From Woeseiaceae bacterium (lineage in GTDB: Bacteria; Pseudomonadota; Gammaproteobacteria; Steroidobacterales; Woeseiaceae): a stretch of DNA of 64,000 nucleotides. Each line of letters begins with the position of its first letter. Positions within the stretch are counted from its first letter, which is position 1. The stretch spans positions 62,001 to 126,000 of the forward strand of contig JAJFKV010000064.1 of the NCBI GenBank assembly GCA_021773055.1, written 5' to 3'. Below, one piece after another: positions 28,762-37,937 of this stretch. The notes beneath the pieces are model-generated. The model was not told the DNA's origin. It saw only the letters and a list, made by a program, of their open reading frames with translations, and searched no databases. The position numbers were made by a program, and so were the translations under genes.

Positions 28762-29729
28762 TGTTATCCACTAACAGGAAACTGCGTGATGCCGGCGTTC
28801 TTGGCCTGAACGAACGCAACACCGATTTCATCATGCGTCTTAACCCGCGCGGTCTTTATCCAAGAGTGGACGATAAAGTCCTGACTAAGAAACTTGCACT
28901 CTCGGCGGGAATGCCGGTGCCGGACTTATACGGTGTCATTGTCCACCAGGCAGAAGTCCGGAATTTCGCAGAAATAGTTGGTGATAAGGACAGCTTTGTC
29001 ATCAAGCCGGCACGAGGTAGTGGCGGTGACGGCATCCTTGTTGTAACTGGTCGCAGCGATCGCAAGCGTGACAGTTTTCGACTCAGTAGTGGCATGCTTA
29101 TCTCGGAAGATGAGTTGCAGCATCACATTTCAAATATCGTTGGTGGCCAGTACAGTTTGAGCGGCACCCGCGACAAAGCGTTGATTGAATATTGCGTGCA
29201 TTTTGATCCGACGTTCGCTGAAGTCAGCTATCAGGGTGTGCCGGACATTCGCGTCATCGTGTATCGTGGCTACCCAGCAATGGCGATGGTCCGCTTGCCG
29301 ACCCGGGCATCGGACGGCAAGGCTAATCTTCATCAGGGAGCAGTTGGTGCCGGCGTGGATCTCGCGACAGGCACGACTTTGCAGGGCGTCCTTGATGACC
29401 TGCTGGTAGAAGAACACCCGGATACCGGCGCGCTCGTAGCGGGCCTGCAAATTCCACAATGGGATTTTATTCTGGAATCTTCAGCGCGCGGCTGCGAAGT
29501 CACCGGTTTGGGCTATCTGGGAGTGGATATGGTCATCGATGCGGACCGCGGCCCACTGATTCTCGAAATGAACGCACGCCCAGGACTAAATATTCAAATC
29601 GCAAACTGTACTGGTCTCGCAAACCGAATCGCGCGCATCGAAGAGATTTATGACGAGGGTGCCAGGCCTACGGAGCGGGCGGCAATCGCCAGGCGAGAGT
29701 TCCCGGCTAAGAATGTAGTGCATCGCTAG
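28758..29729 (+). CDS. Alpha-L-glutamate ligase-like ATP-grasp protein
   Basis: SFVIKPARGSGGDGILVV, GVDMVIDADRGPLILEMNARPGLNIQIAN; ATG overlaps stop of preceding gene. Confidence 0.88.
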   Translation: MMLSTNRKLRDAGVLGLNERNTDFIMRLNPRGLYPRVDDKVLTKKLALSAGMPVPDLYGVIVHQAEVRNFAEIVGDKDSFVIKPARGSGGDGILVVTGRSDRKRDSFRLSSGMLISEDELQHHISNIVGGQYSLSGTRDKALIEYCVHFDPTFAEVSYQGVPDIRVIVYRGYPAMAMVRLPTRASDGKANLHQGAVGAGVDLATGTTLQGVLDDLLVEEHPDTGALVAGLQIPQWDFILESSARGCEVTGLGYLGVDMVIDADRGPLILEMNARPGLNIQIANCTGLANRIARIEEIYDEGARPTERAAIARREFPAKNVVHR

Positions 29730-30274
29730 TTCGCAAAGCAAACGACCGAGATTGAGATTGATAGCCGTCGCTTGTCCGGGTTCAAATACGAATGCCGCTG
29801 ATCTCCCCGAAACACCAGCATGTCACCTTCGTTCAACAAGTGATGTTCGCCGCCAGCAACAAGCTCGACCTTGCCGCGTTCACACGTCAGATACTCGCGC
29901 GTCCCTGTCGTATGGGGCACGCCGACCATACGCCCGCCGGGGGTCAGTTCCGTGCGTGATATTTCGAGCCCGGGCAACGCTTCCGGAATAAGCGGTCGAA
30001 GTTTGGCGTCCTGCCGCTTGCGTTCACGCACCTTCTCGGCGGGAATAAACCGGAATTCACTGCGCGGCGAGCCGACCAGTTCTTCTATGGACACGTTCAG
30101 CGCACCGGCAGCCTTGTTAAGTACCGCAAGCGTGGGATTGGCAGTGCCGGTTTCGAGGCTCGCCCAGGTGGGGCGGGGGATTCCCGAAATTGTCGCAATG
30201 CGTTGCTGCGACATATTGCGTGCTTCACGTAGCCGGCGGATATTGTCGGCCAGGTTTCGATTAATATCAGTCAT
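29726..30274 (-). CDS. XRE-family HTH regulator with C-terminal cupin sensor domain
   Basis: HTH NLADNIRRLREARNMSQQRIATISGIPRPTWASLETGTANPTL; cupin 'GTREYLTCERGKVELVAGGEHHLLNEGDMLVFRGDQRHSYLNPD'. Confidence 0.9.
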   Translation of the reverse strand: MTDINRNLADNIRRLREARNMSQQRIATISGIPRPTWASLETGTANPTLAVLNKAAGALNVSIEELVGSPRSEFRFIPAEKVRERKRQDAKLRPLIPEALPGLEISRTELTPGGRMVGVPHTTGTREYLTCERGKVELVAGGEHHLLNEGDMLVFRGDQRHSYLNPDKRRLSISISVVCFAN

Positions 30275-30367
30275 GCTGGAAAAATAGCAATCCGCTAGTA
30301 AAATAGCAATATCGTTGTTCAAGCGTCAGGAGAGGTGCAGACTGCGAAGCAACAAAAGGAGAACATC
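30275..30367. promoter_or_regulatory. Divergent intergenic region with direct repeats AAAATAGCAAT
   Basis: AAAATAGCAAT at 30281-30291 and 30300-30310 (19-nt periodicity) next to XRE-cupin start. Confidence 0.5.
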
Positions 30368-30793
30368 ATGACAATTCGAATGGAACACGCGAACCTGCAC
30401 GTTCGCCATTTTGACGACGCGGTACGATTCTTGAAAACGGCGTTTCCCGATTTCCACGTACGTAGCGAAAGCACCAACGACGGTTTGCGCTGGATGCACA
30501 TTGGGACAGACGATACCTACATTGCCTTGAACGAAACCCGGGACGACCAAGATGAGAACTGGGCGCCATACAATGGCAAACCTGGCGTTAATCACCTCGG
30601 GTATGAAGTGGGTGATGTTGACGCACTGCGCGAGCGGCTCTCAGCAGCGGGATTTGAGGATTCTACTTATCCCAATAACCATCCGCATCGCAAACGCGTT
30701 TACTTTCACGACGCTGACGGTAATGACTGGGAGTTTGTGCAGTACTTCACTGCTGATGTCGCGAAGCGTAATGACTACGACTTGCCGGACTAA
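30368..30793 (+). CDS. VOC/glyoxalase family protein
   Basis: MTIRMEHANLHVRHFDDAVRFLKTAFPDFHVR...NHLGYEVGDVDALRERLSAAGF...RVYFHDADGNDWEFVQYF; AAAAGGAGAAC RBS. Confidence 0.9.
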   Translation: MTIRMEHANLHVRHFDDAVRFLKTAFPDFHVRSESTNDGLRWMHIGTDDTYIALNETRDDQDENWAPYNGKPGVNHLGYEVGDVDALRERLSAAGFEDSTYPNNHPHRKRVYFHDADGNDWEFVQYFTADVAKRNDYDLPD

Positions 30794-32568
30794 TCCGGTG
30801 CGGCTGGGTCGCCCGTAGGACGGGCTCCTACAGATGTTAGCCAGGAGTCCATGCGTTGCTCCAGAAGGTCGAGTGGCAGGGCGCCTGCGCCGAGCAGCTC
30901 ATCGTGGAATGCGCGTATATCGAAGTTTTCACCAAGCTGACGCTCGGCCCGTTGCCGCAGCGTCAGCATTTTGAGTTGGCCGATCTTGTACGCGAGCGCT
31001 TGTCCGGGATTGCCGATGTAACGATCGATTTCATTGGTGATGTCGTGTTCCGTCTTGGCCGCGTTGTCCTTGAAGAAGTCAATCGCCTGCTGACGAGTCC
31101 AGCCTTTGTAGTGCATACCAGTGTCAACGACGAGCCGCACGGCACGCCACATGTCGTAGGTGAGTTGTCCGAATCGTGAGTAGGGGTCTTTGTAAAGGCC
31201 AAGGTCGTAGCCCAGGCGTTCACTGTAAAGTCCCCAGCCCTCGACAAAAGCCGTGAAACCAAGAAAGCGGCGGAAGTTCGGCATGTTGCCAAGCTCCTGT
31301 TGCAGTGCTAACTGCAAGTGATGGCCCGGCATCGCTTCGTGCACGCTCAATACCTCAATCTCATATTTTGGGCGAACTTCCGGGCGATACAAATTCACCC
31401 AGTAGATACCCGCGCGACTGCCATCCGCGGCTGGACGGGAGTAGTACGCTGTCGTTGTATCCGGTGCTGTCGACTCAGGAATTGGCTTCACGCCGTACGG
31501 CATGCGCGGCAGCTTGCCAAACAGATTTACAAGCTCCGGGTCGATGCGTTTGCTGGTCGCGAGGTAGGCCTCGTACAGGTCATCCGGATTGTCGAAATAA
31601 AACTGTGGATCGGTGCGCAGGAACTCGAGGAATTCCTGAAAACTGCCCTCGAATTCGACTTCCGCAATTATGTTTTCCATTTCAACGCGAATACGTTTGA
31701 CTTCTTCAAGGCCCAGGCGGTGAATATCGTCCGGTGTCATGCGTGTGGTTGTGAAAGAGCGTGACAGATATTCATACCAGGCGTCACCGTTCGGTAAATC
31801 AGAGTGGCCGATGCTGGCGCGCGTGGCTGGCAAATAACGCGCGTTGAAGTAGCGGTCGAGTTTTTTGTAGGCGGGCAGGACAGAGTCTTCCAATGTGTCT
31901 GTGGCTGCCGCGCGGATGCGTTCGCGATCGGCGGCGGAAAATGACTCTGGCAGGTTCTCAAAAGGGCCAAAAAACGGGCTTTCATTCGCATAGTCAACGA
32001 CCTGCAGCGCAAGTTGCTTTGGTACACGTTCCATGAGAATTCTCGGCGGCATATAGCCCGACTTACGCCCCTTCTCCGCGAGGCCCATCGTTTGCTCGAT
32101 CAGGTTCTCGATATTGCCAAGCCGGGCGAGCCAGTCGTCGTAGTCCTGCACTGTTTCGAGGCGCAGCTGATTGGTGGTGTTGTGCAATGACTGAATGCCT
32201 CCGCGGTGTGAAAACGGCATCAGGTAGCCTCTGAATTGAAACTCGTCAACCGTATCCTGTAGCTGGCGCCGAAAGAGCTCATGGTTCAGTTGGGCGTTCG
32301 TCGACAACGCATCGCGGTCGATCGTGTAAGCACGTCGCAGGAATTCCTGTGACTGCCGGTGGCGCAGCTCGATCGCGCCGAGGCTCCGATCGGTCCATTG
32401 ATCATTGAATCGGCGATCGCCATTGCGCGAAGCTTCCAGCGGATTGTTGGCGAGCCGGGCCTCCCAGTGGTCCTCAAGGAGCAGCGCAAAATCGGCTGTT
32501 GCGTCGGCAAAAGCTGCGCTTGAGGTAAGAATTAAGAGGATTGCCAGCCAATATCCTGGAGTTTTCAT
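30790..32568 (-). CDS. DUF885 family secreted protein
   Basis: Signal peptide; HEAMPGHHLQLALQQEL zinc-peptidase-like motif; 'EGWGLYSERLGYDLGLY'. Confidence 0.93.
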   Translation of the reverse strand: MKTPGYWLAILLILTSSAAFADATADFALLLEDHWEARLANNPLEASRNGDRRFNDQWTDRSLGAIELRHRQSQEFLRRAYTIDRDALSTNAQLNHELFRRQLQDTVDEFQFRGYLMPFSHRGGIQSLHNTTNQLRLETVQDYDDWLARLGNIENLIEQTMGLAEKGRKSGYMPPRILMERVPKQLALQVVDYANESPFFGPFENLPESFSAADRERIRAAATDTLEDSVLPAYKKLDRYFNARYLPATRASIGHSDLPNGDAWYEYLSRSFTTTRMTPDDIHRLGLEEVKRIRVEMENIIAEVEFEGSFQEFLEFLRTDPQFYFDNPDDLYEAYLATSKRIDPELVNLFGKLPRMPYGVKPIPESTAPDTTTAYYSRPAADGSRAGIYWVNLYRPEVRPKYEIEVLSVHEAMPGHHLQLALQQELGNMPNFRRFLGFTAFVEGWGLYSERLGYDLGLYKDPYSRFGQLTYDMWRAVRLVVDTGMHYKGWTRQQAIDFFKDNAAKTEHDITNEIDRYIGNPGQALAYKIGQLKMLTLRQRAERQLGENFDIRAFHDELLGAGALPLDLLEQRMDSWLTSVGARPTGDPAAPD

Positions 32569-32671
32569 AGCGGAAGTCCCTGATTCAATTGCCCGGCATT
32601 GTTACTTGCCGATAGCCCACTGGCAACCGTGCACTCACTTGGCTATTATTGCGCGCACTAATCCATAGCGT

Positions 32672-32841
32672 GCCCAGAAGAGACCTCGTTCAATCGAGGC
32701 GCCGAAGGCGCAACACGCCCGGAAACGCTCAGGCAGAAGGACTGAGTACGCTGATTAGCTCTGGAGAGAGGCCGAGACGGCCCACCGAAGGGGTATGTGA
32801 TTCGCGAGAATCAATGATCTCTCAGGTAGCAAAGGACAGAG
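32672..32841 (+). promoter_or_regulatory. Tandem glycine riboswitch
   Basis: Two aptamer-like units: GCGCCGAAGGCGCAAC...CTCAGGCAGAAGGACTGAG and CTGGAGAGAGGCC...CCACCGAAGGGG...CTCTCAGGTAGCAAAGGACAGAG; directly upstream of gcvT. Confidence 0.92.
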
Positions 32842-32878
32842 GGGCGGCAGACCAGTTGCGTCTGCCGCCCTTTTTTGT
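32842..32878 (+). terminator. Riboswitch-associated intrinsic terminator
   Basis: GGGCGGCAGAC-CAGTTGC-GTCTGCCGCCC followed by TTTTTT. Confidence 0.9.
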
Positions 32879-32904
32879 TCGCTGAATTTAAGAGATGAGA
32901 GCTG

Positions 32905-34002
32905 ATGGGATCCAAGACACCACTACACGATAAACACATCGATGCCGGCGCCCGCATCGTCGATTTCGGCGGCTGGGATATGCCGCTGCACTATGGCTCG
33001 CAGAAAGAAGAACACCACGCGGTGCGTCAGAATGCCGGTGTATTCGACGTGTCGCACATGACTATTGTCGATCTGGCCGGCGAACGCGTTCGAGAGTTCC
33101 TGCGACACCTGGTCGCGAACGACGTTGCTAAGCTCAATGACTACGGTAAAGCGCTGTACACCGCCATGCTGAACGCAGACGGTGGCGTTATTGATGATCT
33201 GATCATCTATTTTCTCAGCGACAACGACTTTCGCCTGGTCGTAAATGCGGCCACGCGTGACAAGGACCTCGCCTGGATACGAGAACAGGCTGCTGCCTTC
33301 GATATCGCGGTAAATGAACGCGCCGAACTGGCCATGATTGCTGTGCAGGGGCCCAATGCCCGAGAGCTCGCAGCACCTTGTATTGACATCGATTATCGTG
33401 AAACGGCGCTGGCTATGAAGCCGTTTTTCGGACTGCAGGCCAACGACTGGTTCATTGCCCGGACCGGCTACACCGGTGAAGACGGCTGGGAGATATGTAT
33501 GCCTGCGGCTGAAGCGCCGGGAGTCTGGGATCGTCTGCTGGCGGCCGGTGTTGCGCCTTGTGGACTTGGCGCACGTGACACGCTACGCCTGGAAGCTGCG
33601 ATGAATCTCTACGGCACGGATATGGATGAGGCCGTTTCACCGCTAGAGGCCGGGCTCAACTGGACCATCGCCTGGGAACCGGCCACACGCGACTTTATTG
33701 GGCGGGCGGCGCTTGAGGCGCAGCGGGACTCCGGCAATAATCAACGCTTCGTTGGTTTGTTACTGCAAGATCGTGGTGTGCTTCGAAACCACCAGAAGGT
33801 TGTCGTCGACGGAGTGGGTGAGGGCGAAATTACCAGCGGCGGTTTTTCGCCGACTATCGGTAAATCAATTGCATTGGCGCGCGTGCCGGCGGGTGACTAC
33901 GACCGCGCCCAGGTTGAAGTCAGAGGCAAGTTACTGGACGTACGCATTGTAAAAACACCGTTCGTTCGCAATGGACAAATTCGAATCGATATAGAGGAGT
34001 AA
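32905..34002 (+). CDS. gcvT: Glycine cleavage system T protein
   Basis: [36 protein letters not shown]. Confidence 0.97.
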   Translation: MGSKTPLHDKHIDAGARIVDFGGWDMPLHYGSQKEEHHAVRQNAGVFDVSHMTIVDLAGERVREFLRHLVANDVAKLNDYGKALYTAMLNADGGVIDDLIIYFLSDNDFRLVVNAATRDKDLAWIREQAAAFDIAVNERAELAMIAVQGPNARELAAPCIDIDYRETALAMKPFFGLQANDWFIARTGYTGEDGWEICMPAAEAPGVWDRLLAAGVAPCGLGARDTLRLEAAMNLYGTDMDEAVSPLEAGLNWTIAWEPATRDFIGRAALEAQRDSGNNQRFVGLLLQDRGVLRNHQKVVVDGVGEGEITSGGFSPTIGKSIALARVPAGDYDRAQVEVRGKLLDVRIVKTPFVRNGQIRIDIEE

Positions 34003-34007
34003 GCGCG

Positions 34008-34403
34008 ATGAGTGATTTACCTGGAGATCTTTTATATACCAAAGACCACGAGTGGCTGCGACGTGAGGATGATGGTTCAGTAACCATCGGTATTAGCGAC
34101 CATGCGCAAAGTGCTTTGGGTGACCTTGTTTACGTTGAGCTGCCGGAAATCGGGCAGGATGTTGATGAAGGCGGAGATATGGCAGTCGTCGAGTCCGTGA
34201 AAGCTGCATCCGACGTGTACGCCCCGATCGGTGGCAGTATCGCTGCCGTAAACGAGAATCTGGCCGACGACCCGGAAGTAATAAATTCTGATCCTTACGG
34301 TGACGGCTGGATTGTTCGCATTCAGCCGGCGGACGCCATCGACGAAAGCGCACTTATGGCACCGAATGATTACCAGCAGTTCATCGACGAATTGGACGAC
34401 TGA
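34008..34403 (+). CDS. gcvH: Glycine cleavage system H protein
   Basis: [38 protein letters not shown]; lipoyl-Lys [13 protein letters not shown]. Confidence 0.98.
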   Translation: MSDLPGDLLYTKDHEWLRREDDGSVTIGISDHAQSALGDLVYVELPEIGQDVDEGGDMAVVESVKAASDVYAPIGGSIAAVNENLADDPEVINSDPYGDGWIVRIQPADAIDESALMAPNDYQQFIDELDD

Positions 34404-34425
34404 GCCTCCCTGCAGAGAAAAAGCA

Positions 34426-35793
34426 ATGCCCTTCATACCCCATACTGAAAAAGACACGCGCGAAATGCTCGACACCATCGGCGCGGACTCCATCGCCGAT
34501 CTGTTTGACGAGATTCCGGCAGAACTGATGATCGAGCATCTTCCGCATGTGCCAGAGGCTATGAGCGAGATGGAAGTCTCGAGGCTCATGCGCCAACGGG
34601 CAAAGATGGATGGTTCGCCGATGTGCTTCATCGGTGCCGGAGCGTATGAGCACCACATACCTACCGCCGTCTGGGACATCGCGACCCGAGGTGAGTACTA
34701 CAGTGCTTATACGCCGTATCAGGCCGAGGCAAGTCAGGGCACACTGCAGACGATCTACGAATATCAAACGATGATCACAGAGCTCACCGGGCTCGATGTC
34801 AGCAACGCATCGCTTTACGACGGCGCATCCGCTCTGGCTGAAGCATCGCTAATGTCCGTACGCACCAATCGTCGGGTGAAGACGGGACGCATTTTGCTCG
34901 CCCCCGGTGTTAATCCGGTTTACGAACAGGTTGCTGCGGCTATTGCGGGCGCGCAGGGCCTGACATTCGAGCGCCTGCCGCAGGATGCCGCAAGCGGCAA
35001 TGTCGATTTTGATCAACTGCCCGAGAACAGTGAGCCGGTCGCTGTTGTCGTGCAGCAACCATCTTTCCCGGGGACGCTCGATGACGTTGATCGACTCACC
35101 GACTGGGCGCACAAACAAGGCGCGTTGCTCATCAGTATCGTCAATCCAACATCGCTGGCGTTGCTGAAGCCGCCCGGGCAATGGGGCGAGGAAGGTGCCG
35201 ATATCGCTATCGGCGAAGGCCAACCGCTTGGCGTGCCGATGTCTTCGGGCGGGCCGTATTTCGGGTTCATGACCTGCAAGCAAAAACACGTTCGCCAGAT
35301 GCCTGGTCGTATAGTCGGACGCACAACTGACCTCGACGGCAATCCCGGCTTTGCACTGACTTTGCAGGCGCGCGAACAACACATTCGCCGCTCAAAAGCG
35401 ACCTCAAATATATGTACCAATCAGGGACTGATGGTTACCGCAGCGACGATTTATCTGTCGCTGCTCGGCTATGAAGGTCTCAGGAGCGTCGCAAATTCAT
35501 CGCACGCCAATACAACGCTATTGGTGGATGGCCTGTGCGAAATTGACGGCATCGATCGTCTTTACGACGGGCCCTACTTCCACGAGGTAGCGTTGCGGCT
35601 GGACCGCCCGGTTGCGCCGCTTCTCACGGCGTTGGCCGAGCGCGATATTCTGGGTGGTTTCGATCTCACGCCTTATGCTTCTGCCGATGCTTTATTGGTC
35701 TGTGCGACAGAAACAAAGACAGAAGCGGACATTGCCGCCTGCGTTGAGGCTTTTGCCGGAGTAATGGCCAGTAGCAACGTGAATAGCGCATAG
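34426..35793 (+). CDS. gcvPA: Glycine dehydrogenase (decarboxylating) subunit 1
   Basis: [55 protein letters not shown]. Confidence 0.96.
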   Translation: MPFIPHTEKDTREMLDTIGADSIADLFDEIPAELMIEHLPHVPEAMSEMEVSRLMRQRAKMDGSPMCFIGAGAYEHHIPTAVWDIATRGEYYSAYTPYQAEASQGTLQTIYEYQTMITELTGLDVSNASLYDGASALAEASLMSVRTNRRVKTGRILLAPGVNPVYEQVAAAIAGAQGLTFERLPQDAASGNVDFDQLPENSEPVAVVVQQPSFPGTLDDVDRLTDWAHKQGALLISIVNPTSLALLKPPGQWGEEGADIAIGEGQPLGVPMSSGGPYFGFMTCKQKHVRQMPGRIVGRTTDLDGNPGFALTLQAREQHIRRSKATSNICTNQGLMVTAATIYLSLLGYEGLRSVANSSHANTTLLVDGLCEIDGIDRLYDGPYFHEVALRLDRPVAPLLTALAERDILGGFDLTPYASADALLVCATETKTEADIAACVEAFAGVMASSNVNSA

Positions 35794-35804
35794 CGAGGAA
35801 CCCC

Positions 35805-36320
35805 GTGGCCAAGATTCGATACAAGAACACGAGTTACAACACCTACGGAGAACTGCCAGCCGTGGGCAGCCGTGCTCCCGATGTATCGCTCGTCAATACC
35901 GAATTGCAAAACGTGTCGTTCGCGAACTGGATGGGAATGCGAAAAGTCCTGAATATTTTCGCCAGCATCGACAGGCCCGTGTGTGCGAAGTCTGTCATCA
36001 GGTTCGATCAACTGGCGGGCGAGATCGAAGACGTCGCCATGCTGATGGTTTCTTATGATTTGCCGTTTGCCCATAAACGTTTCCAGGCGGAGCATGGGCT
36101 GAACAATATCGTCGGTCTATCTGCGATTCGCCACGCAGGCTTTGGCGAAAATTATGGTGTGCAGATTGTCGACGGCCCGCTTGCCGGCATGTTTGGCCGC
36201 GCGGTTGTTGTGCTAGACGAAAACAACACGGTCGTGCACGAAGAGCAGATCGAAGATATCACCACAGAACCCGACTACCGTGCGGCATTCCGCGCGCTTG
36301 GAATTGAAATTGATGAATGA
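35805..36320 (+). CDS. Thiol peroxidase (Tpx)-like protein with altered active site
   Basis: [41 protein letters not shown]...[37 protein letters not shown]...[17 protein letters not shown]; Tpx fold signature. Confidence 0.9.
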   Translation: MAKIRYKNTSYNTYGELPAVGSRAPDVSLVNTELQNVSFANWMGMRKVLNIFASIDRPVCAKSVIRFDQLAGEIEDVAMLMVSYDLPFAHKRFQAEHGLNNIVGLSAIRHAGFGENYGVQIVDGPLAGMFGRAVVVLDENNTVVHEEQIEDITTEPDYRAAFRALGIEIDE

Positions 36321-37794
36321 TCCGACACCAAGAAGCAGCAACCTGATTTTTGAAAAGTCGCGCTCGGGCCGGCGAGCTTTCGCGCAAGCACCCGCCGGGA
36401 CTACGACTTCAACGATTCCCGAGACGATGTTGCGCAGCGACATACCAAGATTGCCGGAAGCATCCGAACTGCAAACAGTTCGTCATTTCACGCGTTTGTC
36501 GCAAATGAATTTCTCGATCGATACGCAGTTCTACCCACTGGGTTCGTGCACGATGAAATACAATCCACGCGCGTGTAATGCACTGGCGCTATTGCCTGAG
36601 TTGGCGGGTCGCCACCCGCACGGTCCGGTAAGTCACGGTCAGGGCTTCCTCACCTGCATGTTTGAGCTACAGGAAATGCTCAAAGACGTGACAGGCATGA
36701 AGGGCGTTTCATTGACTCCGATGGCTGGTGCGCAAGGCGAGTTTGCCGGCGTCGCCATGATCAAGGCCTACCATGATGCGCGCGGCGACCATGAACGTAC
36801 GGAGATCATATGTCCCGACGCCGCTCACGGTACAAACCCGGCGACCGCAACCATGTGTGGCTGTGTTGTGAAGGAAGTCCCGACCGGCCCTGAAGGTGAC
36901 ATCGATTTTGACGCATTGAAAGAGGCGGTCGGTCCACAGACCGCCGGTATCATGCTGACGAATCCATCGACATTGGGTGTATTCGAACGTCGTATCAAAG
37001 AGGTCGCTGACCTGGTCCACGACGCTGGTGGCTTGCTGTATTACGACGGTGCCAACCTCAATGCCATTCTCGGTAAAGTGCGCCCCGGCGACATGGATTT
37101 CGACGTCATCCATATGAACCTGCATAAGACTTTTTCGACACCACACGGTGGTGGCGGTCCGGGCTCAGGTGCTGTGGGTGTGAACGAACGTCTTTTGCCA
37201 TTCATGCCAATACCGGTGGTCGGCAGCAAAGAGCTTGATGGTGAGACTGTTTATGACTGGCTGACTGAAGCGGATTTGCCACAGAGCATTGGTCGGCTAT
37301 CGGCTTTCATGGGTAATTCCGGCGTTCTGATTCGTGCCTACGTTTACATGCGCATGCTCGGTCGTGATGGCATGGAGCGCGTGTCGGAGTATGCGACGTT
37401 AAACGCCAACTATTTGTCAACGCGGCTTCGTGAAGCGGGTTTCGAGCTGGCATTCCCAACGCGAAGGGCCAGCCATGAGTTCATCGTGACAATGAAACGC
37501 GAAGCTAAATCCTTCAATCTGACTGCCATGGATATCGCCAAGGCGTTGCTCGACAAGAACTATCATGCGCCGACAACCTATTTTCCGCTACTGGTGCCGG
37601 AGTGCTTGCTTATTGAGCCGACCGAGACGGAAAGCAAGGAAACTTTGGATAATTTTGTCACTGCCATGGTCGAAATCGCAAACGCAGCCAAGGAGGGCAA
37701 AGAGTTCAAGGATGCGCCCTATACGATGCCTGTGCGTCGCCTGGATGACGTTAAGGCTGCCAGACAGCTGGATTTGGCCTACAAACCCGAGTAG
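36313..37794 (+). CDS. gcvPB: Glycine dehydrogenase (decarboxylating) subunit 2
   Basis: PLP-Lys region [23 protein letters not shown] overlaps stop of tpx-like gene. Confidence 0.96.
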   Translation: MNDPTPRSSNLIFEKSRSGRRAFAQAPAGTTTSTIPETMLRSDIPRLPEASELQTVRHFTRLSQMNFSIDTQFYPLGSCTMKYNPRACNALALLPELAGRHPHGPVSHGQGFLTCMFELQEMLKDVTGMKGVSLTPMAGAQGEFAGVAMIKAYHDARGDHERTEIICPDAAHGTNPATATMCGCVVKEVPTGPEGDIDFDALKEAVGPQTAGIMLTNPSTLGVFERRIKEVADLVHDAGGLLYYDGANLNAILGKVRPGDMDFDVIHMNLHKTFSTPHGGGGPGSGAVGVNERLLPFMPIPVVGSKELDGETVYDWLTEADLPQSIGRLSAFMGNSGVLIRAYVYMRMLGRDGMERVSEYATLNANYLSTRLREAGFELAFPTRRASHEFIVTMKREAKSFNLTAMDIAKALLDKNYHAPTTYFPLLVPECLLIEPTETESKETLDNFVTAMVEIANAAKEGKEFKDAPYTMPVRRLDDVKAARQLDLAYKPE

Positions 37795-37937
37795 ATGCAA
37801 TCGGAAAACGTGATCCTTGTGGTCGCACTTACGTCCTGATTTTGTTGAAATAGGGAACCGCTGGGTGCCCAGATAGTCGAGAGTAGTATGGGTGGGCGTT
37901 CAGTCCAGTTATCGATTCATCAATTTCTTGGAAGAAT

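Noticed and set aside
32649-32885. 78-aa plus-strand ORF upstream of gcvT
   Set aside because: Lies entirely over the glycine riboswitch and terminator; structured RNA explains the sequence.
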